Assembly (NCBI RefSeq): GCF_964355755.1
Contig: NC_092677.1
Coordinates: 8,127,001-8,191,000, forward strand
Reading direction: 5' to 3'
Source of the DNA: Antedon mediterranea
Taxonomy: Eukaryota > Echinodermata > Crinoidea > Comatulida > Antedonidae
DNA: 64,000 nucleotides
Each line of letters starts with the position of its first letter. The first letter of the stretch is position 1. A model generated the notes under the pieces. That model ran no database searches. It saw only the letters and a list, made by a program, of their open reading frames with translations, and was not told the origin of the DNA. Positions 13,025-26,300 of this stretch are shown here, piece after piece. Made by a program: the position numbers and the translations under genes.

Positions 13025-14125
13025 ATGGATTTCAACAACACCTCCAGCACCATCAGCAGTAGCTATGATTATCCAGGCGAGTTCGATCCTACTTCTACGC
13101 TGTGGCAGGATTTCATCGTTGCGATGGAAATAACGTTCATAATTGTTGGCATATTTGGAAATACGCTGTTGATTTTTATCATCATCGCTAACAATAACAT
13201 GCACAGTGCCCACAACTACCTGTTAGTATGCTTAGCAATCGGAGATTTGCTGTTACTGACGCTCGGTGTACCAATTTTTGTGTTTAAAAAAATCACTACT
13301 TACGCCTCTTTTCTACATAAAAGCTCAATTGGATGTAAACTGGTTCACGGCTGCTTAGTGATGGCTGAGTGTGTATCCATTGGTACCTTCACTGCCCTTA
13401 GCGTCGATCGTTACATGGTTATACGGTACAGGATGACCAGTTGCAACTCTCAAAGCTACCGAAAGTATATATGTATCTGCATTTGTATCTGGTTTTTGGC
13501 TATTTGCATCAGTGCACCAATATTCCACCAAGCTTATATCACAGAGTTACCACTGTACGGTAACATGTCACTTATCACGTGTTATCCGTTTGTAATGCAC
13601 TCTAATTTTGCAAAGACTTACCAGGTTACGGTTGCTATAATCATGTATATGATACCTTTGGTGTTGATATTGATTTGTTATTCAAAGATGGCGTTTATAT
13701 TGATGACAAGTATAAGGACAAATAATGTTATTAGCCAAGGCTCTGCTACAGATGCAATGACGAGAAGACGGTATTTGGCTCGAAGCGTGCTAATCATGAT
13801 CGTCATATTTGCCATTTGTTGGTTACCACTGCACGCCTCTGAAATAGTGCGACAGTATAACGACGAAGATATCAACTTTACCGTTAGGCAACACCCATTG
13901 ATGCAATTAATATCAAATATAAAATATTTGATGATTATTTTTAGCGCATGTGCCAATCCGTTGGTTCTGTTCACTGTAAGCAAACAGTTTAAGAGATATC
14001 TTAGGCAATATTTCTGCTGTAAGAAATCCATTGATCTCAAGCACCCAAAATCGTTCACATTAGTGCCATCATATAAAAAGGTTGGACAGATTGAAAAAGA
14101 CACAACACGAAGTACTTCTTTGTGA
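13025..14125 (+). CDS. Class A GPCR, bombesin/CCHamide-receptor-like
   Basis: A complete single-exon seven-transmembrane receptor of 366 residues, acting at the plasma membrane. Hallmarks seen: G45-N46 in TM1, LAIGD (D74) in TM2, a Cys pair C104/C186 for the TM3-ECL2 disulfide, DRY at 128-130, W156 in TM4, P211 in TM5, CWLP at 265-268 in TM6 and NPLVLF at 311-316 in TM7. TM7 thus has Phe where NPxxY has Tyr. N-terminal sequons at N4/N5, a loop sequon at N284, a double Cys at 331-332 for palmitoylation and a C-terminal TSL that fits a class I PDZ ligand. The RRR...LARSVL entry to TM6 and the SKQFKRYLRQ helix 8 resemble bombesin, endothelin and CCHamide receptors, so a peptide ligand is inferred. 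Subfamily is tentative; class A membership is firm. Confidence 0.93.
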   Translation: MDFNNTSSTISSSYDYPGEFDPTSTLWQDFIVAMEITFIIVGIFGNTLLIFIIIANNNMHSAHNYLLVCLAIGDLLLLTLGVPIFVFKKITTYASFLHKSSIGCKLVHGCLVMAECVSIGTFTALSVDRYMVIRYRMTSCNSQSYRKYICICICIWFLAICISAPIFHQAYITELPLYGNMSLITCYPFVMHSNFAKTYQVTVAIIMYMIPLVLILICYSKMAFILMTSIRTNNVISQGSATDAMTRRRYLARSVLIMIVIFAICWLPLHASEIVRQYNDEDINFTVRQHPLMQLISNIKYLMIIFSACANPLVLFTVSKQFKRYLRQYFCCKKSIDLKHPKSFTLVPSYKKVGQIEKDTTRSTSL

Positions 14126-15558
14126 CAGAGTAGGGGAAAACAGAGGGCCATACGAAGCAGTATCTTTTGAAATACTGTATTAAGCAGCTCTGCTGTTTTG
14201 TTAAAGAGACAGTTTTAAGACAGTGACAAAACACGATGGATGAGCGGGTTGCATTAAAATCAACAACTGGAATTCAGATAACAATTCTTTTAGGCGACCA
14301 GCAGTATATTAAATAACATTGTAACATAGGCTTATATCGAATGTAAATATATAACTAGAAAAATAGTATGTTTTTTAACGTTCACCATTTTTGTTATAAT
14401 ATTAGGTATTGAGCATGTAAGAATTTGACTCAGAGTTGAAAAAAAAGTTCTTGAATTCATTAAAAACATGAATTCCAATGACGGACTAGACAGACCCAGT
14501 GACACACTGACAACTGACTGGCGTACAGACATAGTTAACAAGTAGAATTATGCATTTTCATATGAATGTTCCAATTACACTCAACAATTACTTACAACGC
14601 GCATGCGTCAGTGCGTTGCGTTTAAGTGAGATCACAGCTTATAAGCCCACATTCATTTGGTGGACGGAGGAAACTCAAAGGTCTAGATGCGTTAGGTTTT
14701 TGGATCACACTGCAAGAGTGAATAAGGGTGCTTAAACCGAGATTTTAAGCTCTTCTTTTTGCGACATGCAAACGTCTAACCACGGGAGCTTTCAAGATAA
14801 TGATGTGTAGCTCTCCGGATGTAATAAATATAAATTAATTACTAAGGTTATATTCTTTGTATATTCTTTGACATGATGAAACATTGTAAAAGAAGTGAAA
14901 GTCTATTGTATTGTTAGGAAGCAAGACCTCTAGTTATGTTATGCTAATTAATTGTGCGCATGCGTAGTGGTTTTCAAACTCGACATCATTTTGTTGGAAT
15001 AAATGTTCAGGTCAGCGGAAACAATATTATGAGTTACCGTACGGTATACGTAAACGTGTACAAAAACGTAAAATAAAACAAAAGCTAACTGTATTCAATT
15101 ATGTATATAAGATAAATTATTTTCAAATGGTTGTTCATTCATTCATGAATACTATTATGGTATTCTATAGTAAAAATGGAAATTAAGAAATATGTATTAT
15201 TGATGTACAGTAATAGTGAACAATAAAGTATTGTAATTGTAAATTATGCATTTAATAAAATCGTTCTTGATTTTTGAAAGTATAAATCATTTGAAATCAA
15301 ACCCAAATTTGAAAGGTATAAAAGAAAGGTAACATTACATTATATTGAATTTTAAAAAGTCGATATTATGTGATTCTGCGCATGTCATTTTGTTAAAAAA
15401 TTTAGGATACAAATGCTGCAAATTTTTTTTAATTGGCAAAATATCAGCTGTTTAAATTATGCATTAAGGTAACATGCGCAGACCACATTGTGTGATTCTG
15501 CGTGTGCCATTTTGTTAAAAACAAAAGGGAAAACAAATTTCCCTGTACAGGAATATAG
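14126..15558. other. 3' flank of GPCR and gene-free stretch
   Basis: An AATAAA at 14823-14828 could be the GPCR polyadenylation signal, but it lies about 700 bases after the stop. The repeated core GCGCATGCGT occurs near 14600 and 14955. From about 15365 onward, diverged pieces of the neighbouring satellite appear (CTGCGCATGTCATTTTGTTA). No further gene seen. Confidence 0.5.
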
Positions 15559-15888
15559 TATAGTAATAATGATAATAATACCACATTTATATAGCGCCCT
15601 TTTCATGAGTAATCATGCTCAAAGGCGCTTTACAAGCATTATTACCCCAGTATTTTTTTGGGATCAAACATGTATGGAAACATACTCCCATAATGCAGCC
15701 GGTAACCAGCGCAAATTTGTGTCTAGATCTAACTGGGTACCCATTTATACACCTGGGTGGAGAGGCAACGTAAGTAAAGTGTCTTGCCTACTCACAAGCA
15801 AGCAATGCGGCGAGAGTTGGATTCGAACCTAGGTCTGACGATCGGTAGTCCAACGTCCAACACACTGCGCCACACACCCTTACAAAGA
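15559..15888 (-). mobile_element. tRNA-derived SINE, reverse copy in satellite
   Basis: On the minus strand this reads a tRNA-like head (B box GGTTCGAATCC near 15820), the body with GGTGTATAAATGGGTACCC, and a tail ending GGGCGCTATATAAATG with an AT-rich microsatellite. It is the same family as 2826-3133. The longer tail here aligns over about 50 bases with the LINE 3' end near 63260-63315. It sits at the left edge of the satellite and seems to have inserted into diverged units. Confidence 0.88.
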
Positions 15889-18800
15889 ATTCAGCTGAAA
15901 AGTGGATATTTTTGCCATTTTTCCAAAAAAAATTCCCTGTACTATAGACATAAATGGTTACTATTGCATAATAAACATGCGCAGAGACGAATAATGGGTT
16001 ATGCCCATGTCAATTGTGCTATGGTAACCAGTTTTGACATAAATGGTTACTATAGTATAATAAACATGCGCAGAGGCGAATAATGGGTTCTGCACATGTC
16101 AATTGTGCTATGGTAACCAGTTTTGACAAATGGTTACTATAGTATAATAAATATGCGCAGAGGCGAATAATGGATTCTGCGCATGTCAATTGTGCGATGG
16201 TAACCAGTTTTGACATAAATGGTTACTATAATATAATAAACATGCGCAGAGGCGAATAATGGGTTCTGCGCATGTCAATTGTGCTATAGTAACCAGTTTT
16301 ATCGAAAAATAAAAAGGTCAAAAATTTGCCATTTTTTGAAAAATCCCAGTACAGTGAAATTTTCGAAAAATGGCCGATTTCCGACCCTTTTATTTTTTGA
16401 CATAAATGGTTACTAATGCATAATAAACATGCGCAGAGACGAATAGTGGGTTCTGCGCATGTCAATTGTGCTATGGTAACCAGTTTTGACATAAATGGTT
16501 AATATTGCATAATAAACATGCGCAGAGACGAATAATGAGTTTTGCGCATCTCAATTGTGCTATGGTAACCAGTTTTGACATAAATGGTTACTATTGTATA
16601 TTAAACATGCGCAGAGGCGAAAAATGGGTTCTGCGCATGTCAATTGTGCTATAGTAACCAGTTCTATCAAAAAATAAAAAGGTCGAAATTTAACCATTTT
16701 TTCCAAAAAATCCCTGTACTATAGTACAGGAAAATTTGCGAAAAATGGCCGATATAGGACCCTTTTATTTTTTGACATAAATGGTTACTAATGCATAATA
16801 AACATGCGCAGAGACGAATAGTGGGTTCTGCGCATGTCAATTGTACTATGTTAACCAGTTTTGACATAAATGGTTACTATTGCATAATAAACATGCGCAG
16901 AGGCGAATAATGGGTTCTGCGCATGTCAATTGTGCTATGGTAACCAGTTTTGACATAAATGGTTAATATTGCATAATAAACATGCGCAGAGAGGAATAAT
17001 GAGTTTTGCGCATCTCAATTGTGCTATGGTAACCAGTTTTGACATAAATGGTTACTATTGTATATTAAACATGCGCAGAGGCGAAAAATGGGTTCTGCGC
17101 ATGTCAATTGTGCTATAGTAACCAGTTCTATCAAAAAATAAAAAGGTCGAAATTTAACCATTTTTTCCAAAAAATCCCTGTACTAGTACAGGAAAATTTG
17201 CGAAAAATGGCCGATATAGGACCCTTTTATTTTTTGACATAAATGGTTACTAATGCATAATAAACATGCGCAGAGACGAATAGTGGGTTCTGCGCATGTC
17301 AATTGTACTATGTTAACCAGTTTTGACATAAATGGTTACTATTGCATAATAAACATGCGCAGAGGCGAATAATGGGTTCTGCGCATGTCAATTGTGCTAT
17401 AGTAACCAGTTTTATCGAAAAATAAAAAGGTCGAAAATTTGCCATTTTTTGAAAAATCCCTTTTTCGAAAAATGGCCGATTTTCGACCCTTTTATTTTTT
17501 GACATAATTGGTTACTATTGCATAATAAACATGCGCAGAGACGAATAATGGGTTCTGCGCATGTCAATTGTGCTATGTTAACCAATTTTGACATAAATGG
17601 TTACTATAGTATAATAAATATGCGCAGAGGCAAATAATGGGTTCTGCGCATGTCAATTGTGCTATGGTAACCAGTTTTGACATAAATGGTTATTATAGTC
17701 TAATAAACATGCGCAGAGGCGAATAATGGGTTCTGCGCATGTCAATTGTGCTATAGTAACCAGTTTTATCGAAAAATAAAAAGGTCAAAAATTTGCCATT
17801 TTTTGAAAAATCCCTGTACTATAGTACAGTGAAATTTTCGAAAAATGGCCGATTTCCGACCCTTTTATTTTTTGACATAAATGGTTACTAATGCATAATA
17901 AACATGCGCAGAGACGAATAGTGGGTTCTGCGCATGTCAATTGTGCTATGGTAACCAGTTTTGACATAAATGGTTAATATTGCATAATAAACATGCGCAG
18001 AGACGAATAATGAGTTTTGCGCATCTCAATTGTGCTATGGTAACCAGTTTTGACATAAATGGTTACTATTGTATATTAAACATGCGCAGAGGCGAAAAAT
18101 GGGTTCTGCGCATGTCAATTGTGCTATAGTAACCAGTTCTATCAAAAAATAAAAAGGTCGAAATTTAACCATTTTTTCCAAAAAATCCCTGTACTATAGT
18201 ACAGGAAAATTTGCGAAAAATGGCCGATATAGGACCCTTTTATTTTTTGACATAAATGGTTACTAATGCATAATAAACATGCGCAGAGACGAATAGTGGG
18301 TTCTGCGCATGTCAATTGTACTATGTTAACCAGTTTTGACATAAATGGTTACTATTGCATAATAAACATGCGCAGAGGCGAATAATGGGTTCTGCGCATG
18401 TCAATTGTGCTATAGTAACCAGTTCTATCAAAAAATAAAAAGGTCGAAATTTAACCATTTTTTTTCAAAAAATCCCTGTACTATAGTACAGGAAAATTTG
18501 CGAAAAATGGCCGATATAGGACCCTTTTATTTTTTGACATAAATGGTTACTAATGCATAATAAACATGCGCAGAGACGAATAGTGGGTTCTGCGCATGTC
18601 AATTGTACTATGTTAACCAGTTTTGACATAAATGGTTACTATTGCATAATAAACATGCGCAGAGGCGAATAATGGGTTCTGCGCATGTCAATTGTGCTAT
18701 AGTAACCAGTTTTATCGAAAAATAAAAAGGTCGAAAATTTGCCATTTTTTGAAAAATCCCTTTTTCGAAAAATGGCCGATTTTCGACCCTTTTATTTTTT

Positions 18801-19505
18801 GACATAAATGGTTACTATTGCATAATAAACATGCGCAGAGACGAATAATGGGTTCTGCGCATGTCAATTGTGCTATGTTAACCAATTTTGACATAAATGG
18901 TTACTATAGTATAATAAATATTCGCAGAGGCTAATAATGGGTTCTGCGCATGTCAATTGTGCTATGTTAACCAATTTTGACATAAATGGTTACTATAGTA
19001 TAATAAATGGGTTCTGCGCATGTCAATTGTGCTATAGTAACCAGTTTTATCGAAAAATAAAAAGGTCGAAAATTTGCCATTTTTTGAAAAATCCCTGTAC
19101 TATAGTACAGGGAAATTATCGAAAAATGACCGATTTTCGACCCTTTTATTTTTTGACATAAATGGTTACTAATGCATAATAAACATGCGCAGAGACAAAT
19201 AGTGGGTTCTGCGCATGTCAATTGTGCGATGGTAACCAGTTTTGACATAAATGGTTACTATTGCATAATAAACATGCGCAGAGACGAATAATGGGTTTTG
19301 CGCATGTCAATTGTGCTATGGTAACCAGTTTTGACATAAATGGTTACTATAGTATAATAAACATGCGCAGAGACGAATAATGGGTTCTGCGCATGTCAAT
19401 TGTGGTATAGTAACCAGTTTTATCGAAAAATAAAAAGGTCGAAAATTTGCCATTTTTTGTACTATAGTACAGGGAAATTTTCGAAAAATGGCAGATTTTC
19501 GAAAA
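15889..19505. repeat. Satellite array of palindromic units
   Basis: About 3.6 kb of tandem units. One unit type (about 95-100 bp) is palindromic around TAACCAGTTTTGACATAAAT, with ends CTGCGCATG and CATGCGCAG. A second type holds a long hairpin: AAAAATAAAAAGGTCGAAA, then TTTGCCATTTTTTGAAAAAT, then CCCTGTACTATAGTACAGGG at the centre, then the complement. Larger blocks are themselves repeated (about 16490-16870, 16965-17340 and 17965-18345), so higher-order duplication has occurred. Many short minus-strand frames beginning MSKLV are this repeat read in frame and are not genes. Confidence 0.95.
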
Positions 19506-19570
19506 CAACAACAAATGTTGCAAGTAGTTCGTGGTTGGATTTCCGATCATACCAGCAAAAACCATAACTA

Positions 19571-19630
19571 TATAACATGGCTGCAGTCGCGTGCTCAAGT
19601 TAGTGTTTATACCGACCAACCAACCGACCA
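19571..19630 (+). repeat. Second copy of ACCG-tailed dispersed repeat
   Basis: Nearly identical to 9487-9551, including CATGGCTGCAGTCGCGTGCT and the trailing CCGACC run. It lies just beyond the right end of the satellite. Confidence 0.75.
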
Positions 19631-19639
19631 AAAGACATG

Positions 19640-20331
19640 AGCTGTAGCAAGCGTCAAGTAGCGGGCCACCAGTAGCATTTTAAACAAGATTAAGAACCAC
19701 ACATATCAAGGTTTATTCATCCACTTACTCCATGGTTTAATCTAAACAGATCTTCACTTTGAATTAGTTACACATACAGACTACAACATCTAATTAAAAT
19801 TTAAAAATGAGTAGATAGAAATAAAAACTAAATTTAAAGTCATCCACAGTCCAAAAAACGAGCCTTATCGTATGAATCTGGTCTTTTATCAAGATGAGAT
19901 GTTTAATGACAGATGTATGGAAATTGAAAATCATCCTGAAATGTCATCATTGAAATTATAATTGTGTCAATAAATATGTATGTACGATGTATACATATAA
20001 TATCAAAAAAATGTTTTAAAACATTTTTATTTAACAATACTTATAATTTTAATATTTTAACAATTAATAGTGAAGAAAATTAGATAAATATTTAATAAAT
20101 ATTAACTATATCATAATAAATACCCTTTATAAATATATTTTTCTTTGCAAGAATAATAAGTGGAATGTAATGAAGGCTTGTTATTTTTGCATTTCTATAA
20201 TTTGTGCTTGCCCATAATGTTAGCATGCACAACATTTTGATATGTATATTTGATACCCATAATTTTTGCGAAAACAGTATGCACTACAGTATGTTAATAA
20301 GCAATTATATTAAAATGTATTTTTTTAGTAT
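19640..20331. other. Gene-free AT-rich stretch
   Basis: Very AT-rich spacer between the satellite and the 3' end of the JmjC gene. Nothing recognisable apart from the downstream flank of that transcript. Confidence 0.5.
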
Positions 20332-20337
20332 TTTATT
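20332..20337 (-). promoter_or_regulatory. Polyadenylation signal of JmjC gene
   Basis: AATAAA on the minus strand, about 42 bases beyond the stop codon of the JmjC gene and the only well-placed candidate. Confidence 0.6.
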
Positions 20338-20378
20338 TTTTTTTTATAGAATATAAATAAAAAAAACTGTGAAATGAA

Positions 20379-23300
20379 TTAAAGTTCATCACGCCAAGAT
20401 TTTTCATTGAGTTGGTAGCTTGGCTCATCTAGCAAACGTGCAACATCCTTGAACATCTCAATGTCTGCTTCAACAATTTGTCTCCGAGTAACAAAGCCCC
20501 GATTACGCTTATCAAAAATGGAGAATGCCTGAAAAGATACAAATACAAAATAAACATTCTCTTATGATTTTAATGGAGCATTATAGTAGTAAAATAGTAA
20601 TAAGAGTATATAATAATAATATATTGTTTTGATTTAGCTTTTTGCTTTCTTTTTGAATATTCATTGAGATCCAGCCACTGATACCAACAGCATTGTTTTT
20701 TTTAGTAATTTGCCTTTGGATTTATAATAATAAAAGTAGTATACATCTGAAACAAAGAGGTTATATAATTAACTAGAGAGTGAACTCCTATGTAAAAAAC
20801 AGTTCAAAAAGTTATTCAGCATGGAGTGAGACCATGAAATATAGCTGCATCACTTTGGCCAATAGATTTGCCAGTTTGAAGTCAGGGCCCTTGGTTACCG
20901 CTACAACGCAACATAAGTACATAAGCGCCACTTAGGTGGGACTGTTCGATTAATTCTTTGCTTGCGATTGGTCAAATTACATGCACTGTGCTTACGCTCT
21001 TGCGAGGCTTCATGAGAATGCAATGCATTAGTCACCTACTAATTTGCCTGTGTTGTGAAAACACCTTCTTATAATATATTATTTTCTTGCTATTAAAAAT
21101 GATGTACTGTTTTTCATATCTTACGTCCTTAGTATTATATACTTATATATATTTAATATACAATAAATAGTTTTAATATTTTTGAACAAAAATATTTGGC
21201 AACAAATTTAGGAAGTCCCGGCCTTGTTGGTAAAACTTCACTGTTCCTAACAAATTATACACACTCTGAACATTGTACTTTATTTTATTAACTTAAGTAT
21301 TCACATATTATTCACTTTCATTCCTTACAATGAAGACACCGTATCTTTAATATGATCTTTTTACATTATTTACCAGGAAAAAATAAATAAATTCAATGAC
21401 TATACCTTCATTGCGTCTGCTCTCAATTCCTTATTTTGTAAATCTGGTTCAAGATCATCCAAAAAATAGTCAGCATAGAAAATCATGAATCTTTCAAATG
21501 ATAGACGGTCGTCTTCTCGTAGAATCTGTAGGAATGACTGGCGGATAGATGCCGGATCCATATAACCCATTTCAATTACCTGGAAAAAAATATAATTATT
21601 AAAGTAGTTTTTTTTATTAGGTATAACAAATCATGAGATAAACATGCAACTTGCCATGGCTTTAGTTTGATAACCAGACCACTTCTAAATCTTAGTAACT
21701 GTTCTATCATGTATTGCATTGTCAAATTAGGACTTACTTGCAGCCTACAAGTTCATCTATAGTAACTACTGATACGTACCTTAACAATAACATTAACACA
21801 TTTATTACCTTGTCTCCCTCCTTGTAAGTCCAAAAGATTGGAACCTGATCCAGTGATGTATATGGGAACTCATTACCACAATCAGTATCGTTGAAATGTG
21901 GTTCAGTAGTGAACAAGATGGCATAAGACATGCTACGTCCGTATGAACGAACTTGATGAAAGTAGCCTAAAAAAAACATGTACAGAAATTTGTAGGTGAA
22001 ATATTTAAGGTCATTACTAAAAGTTAAAGGAATGGCAAAGGCTTCATGAGGGCTACATCTGACAAAGGATGATACAATCTTCAGATGTAGCAGTTGTGCC
22101 AAGTTGGGGTCCAGTTTGTTTCAAGTTGTTGCAGATTTTACTTGCTTGAGCCAAAGTACATTATAGAATAAATGTTGGACTTAAGGCGACACCTCTGAAT
22201 CAGTGTTAGACAGCTCTGTAGCGCAACTGGACCTACAGTTCTTTAATTTATCAGTTCAGATTAAATTGATGGATGAATCGAGTTGGATACAAGCCACATG
22301 CTTACCTGATGGGATAAAGACACAATCTCCGGGCCAGATGGTAGTCCACTGCCACGGTACCTTAGAAAAACCACTGTACTTAAACATATTGATCATCTCA
22401 ACATCAATCTGTGAATACCCAGAACCTGAATCTGGTGACTACACAAAAGAAAAGATATGTTTTGGTTAAAAGTCGATCAGGACATCAATAGAACGAAACC
22501 TGTGGCCGCATTCACCATTCACACTTAGGCTAAGGGAAACACCTTAAAATTAAAAAAATCTCCTACCTAAGTGAATACAGTTTAAGGGAAATACTTACAT
22601 ATTAATTGAGTTAAGTGAAATACTTAATATTCACTTAAGTGTGATTGGTGAATACGGCAACATTGTTTTCTTTTTTGTGTTTAGTGGAAACCAAGAATAT
22701 TAATATGTATTTATTTGTTTTGTTTAAATAAGCAAGCAAATGTTTAACCATGACAATATTTTGTTACAGTTCGGATGATCCATGGCATCATGAATTTGTT
22801 TTTATTTTTTCAACATTTATTTTGATAATAATGGCATAAACAACATATGAGTACAAACTACATGGTAAAATTACTTGCGCCGCGCTTACGTCGTTGAGTT
22901 GTGTGAGAACCATGCTTAAATGCTGAGGTAGGATGGTTCGATTGAGCATTTTAAAATCTTTAAATTACCTTATTTGCAATTTCAAGAAACTTAGAATATT
23001 TTGGATGGATAAAAATAAAATCTTTGCGGCCGTCCAGCAGACAATGGATGTTATGGTCAGCGTCGTAATGCAGGACAGACGATGTACCACCACTGCTCAT
23101 CCAAAAGTTACTTTCTTGAATCAACTTCTTGAATGAACCGCATAGTAAACACTGTGGAACCTGCACAAAAGAAGGTAAAGAAAGTGTAATGTGTTGTAAA
23201 TTATTTCATCATAGAATCGAGAGGGAAAAAATTATAAGTAATTAATTAAACAATTGAAATATGTTGAATTAATTTCACCTGGATTCAAAATATTAAATCT

Positions 23301-26300
23301 GAACACTTTTTCTCTTTGTGCAAAAATCTAATCTAGTCTGGATTGGAAAAGATGGACTTGACTGGAGATGAACAGGGATACACACGATGCACGGAATCAT
23401 ACATGCTTAGTAATCCATCGTCAAAACATACAACACATACAGTAACATCACACTACTGGCCAACTGTATTCAGATGTTTATTTCATATAGTTATACGAAA
23501 TCTGTTCTTCAAATATGTTTAAAAATGTATTGTCTTCTTAAAAAAAAATTGTTGCCATTATAATGTTACATAAAGGTTTAAAAATTGTATCGCAAAAAAA
23601 AAAATTACCTGAAAAACTTTAATTTAAAGCAAAGAAATAGTATAATTGTTTGTCAAACAATGGTTTTGATCAATTTGTTATTCGTTTAATTGATTTCGTC
23701 TATAGAAATTAATAACTTGTTTAGAACTGCAAAAGTCTGATTTTATAAATCGTTATTTTTCAGGGGAAATACATCTTAAAACTTGAATTACAAACAGTAT
23801 CTGTAGATCAAGTTTTTGCAATTGTTATTTACCTTTACATATGATCTCATTTCGTCAGGTAAAACTGTTACAGCATACCAATCCTCCGTCTTATATCCTT
23901 TTAGGAATTCCTTCAATGGCCTAACATTTCGAACAACGTTGGCTCTGTTTTCTTTTTTTAATTCAACTATAACTTGAAGATTTCCAAAACTGAAAATAAA
24001 TCATACATACATGTACATATAATTATTAAATTGTATTATTTGTGTTGAACCAGGGTTTAGAGATGGGTTTCTCTCAAATAAAATTAAGAAAATATTATTT
24101 TTACCTTCGCCTAGGAGGTTTATTTTTGTCTGAGATATTTGTGTGTAGTGTTGTGTATGTTTGTTTGTTTGTTAGCAGGATAAAATAAACACTAAAAGAG
24201 GGACCGAATTTAAAACACAGAGAGTTATGTGGTCACGGATGACTCCATTGAATTTTGGAGACAATTAAAATTCTGGACCATTATTTTACTTAGGCCGTAC
24301 GTCAAAACTACCAACGGATCTTTATCACGATTCTTGATCCTTTTTCTCTTTTTACTCCTGGCATGATTTGATAATCATATAGTATCTAGTACAACTTGGG
24401 CTGTAAAACTGTGTAAGATCCTTTAAATGTTATATAAATTTGTTTAAATAAAGGAAATTTTTTTGTCATTTTTTTGTGGGTTCTTCCCACTTTTATTTAA
24501 TCAAAAAACGTGATAAATATTTAAAAAAACACAAATCTAATATTATATGTGTATACATAATCCACACAATTATAAAATTATATAAATATATTACACATAC
24601 ATGTATACAGTATATGTATACATATGTATATATCTTTATTCTATGGTATATTGAAATTATATATCTGAATCTATAGCGGTATATAAGCAATATTCATAAT
24701 CATTACAATATTTTATTTCTTTGTTTGAAAGAGACCATTGTTTAATTCAATCCAGTGATAATCAATGTTGCATTGATATTTATTTTGTTATTGTCTGGTC
24801 TTTTCTTTTATTGTTTAGGTTATCAGTCATCAAAAAGGAAATCCACAGCTGTTTCAACCTCTTAACTGTTGGTATGGGAATTATAATTGTAAGTACTAGA
24901 TGGTACGCTCGCTTCGCTCGCGTACCATCTAGGTCGTGCCCACAGATGGTTCTCGAATACATAATAATTTCAGCGTTAAAAAACTGGCGATTTCAAATGT
25001 ACGTACCGCAGGACAATAATACATGTCGTTTACAGGAACGAATAAATAGACACTGTGATTTATGTACTCAACTAAAATTAGCACCCTGGGAATTACTTCC
25101 AAAAGAGAAACTTGTCACAAAATGAGACCAATTGTTTAAGTCAAATTTAAACAAACTAAATTTGTGTTTTGTATGTAACATTAGGGTTGAGGGATGGGGA
25201 AGAGGATGGGTGCAAAGGGGAACACTTTTTAAATATATTCTTTATCCATTTAGTAACGAAATATTAATTGTTTTCATGTTTTACAAATAATATACCACTA
25301 CACACAGTAAAACATTGCGATTTAATACTTTGTTGAAGCTATCACCGTCGATTGAAATAGTACAGTACATGTAACGCTACATCACTACGACGTGAATATG
25401 TTTATATAATGTAAAACAATTTGTGAAAACCACCTCTATTCGGGGAAAATCATAAATTCGATTTAATCGTCAATAAATATTAAATTATCTAACTCAACTT
25501 AATTAGTAGGCCTAATGGTTTTCAATTGTTTCTTAGAGCCAATTCATACTTAAGTTGGTTCCTACCCTACCCACCAAAGTTGTTCTGCGTTTAGGGCATG
25601 TGATGTACCGTAGGCCTATCCTCTACTGGTTTTACAACGCTACTCATGCCAGTGAGGGAAGGGTGATGATGTGGGTGGTTTAACTGCAATAATAAAGATG
25701 TGTACATAATATACGGCGAGTGAAAACGCTAGCTCATTATCCGTTTAAAAAAAATTTATATCCAACCTCTGCAGCACAGATTGAAAAAAAAAATGGATCG
25801 AATTTCTGTTATGAGTATACAGTAGTTGCCTTTACGACGCCTGAGGGAATAGACGCTTGTGGAACAGAGATTGGAATGTTTCATTCATCGCAAATCAATA
25901 CATTTGTATAACGTATTTTAAATCTATCAAAATAGTATTTTTTAAAGAAAATCGGCCTGTCTTCAACATTATGATGCTGTACTCGAGCTGTTCAACTGGT
26001 TTTCAGCCATTAAAAACAATTATCGTAGGAGGAGATAGGAAAATGCGAAGCATCCTCGCATTATTGTCTGCGGGTATTTATCAAGACGGACATCCATTAG
26101 ACAGTGTATACCACGATCGAAAAACACCCCTATTTGGGGCAAATCGTTGAACCTAAATTCGTTTTAATCGTCAATAACTAATTATCTAACTCAATTTAAT
26201 TAGTAAACAGGGTTACATCAGGTGGTTAAAATCAGTACCGAAAGTACGAACCAACTTTATATACCATCGAGTAAACATTCTAGAAATAACGCGCGATTTA

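Noticed and set aside
13678-14151. 157-codon minus-strand frame
   Set aside because: Shadow of the GPCR on the other strand; no motif of its own.
16019-19248. About ten minus-strand frames of 60-93 codons beginning MSKLV
   Set aside because: They are the same satellite unit read repeatedly; repetition, not selection, keeps the frames open.
15889-19505. CRISPR array
   Set aside because: Units are contiguous and palindromic with no unique spacers, and the genome is eukaryotic.
24721-25125. 134-codon plus-strand frame
   Set aside because: It runs across a tandem-repeat unit and the start of a dispersed element; the second element copy does not keep it open.
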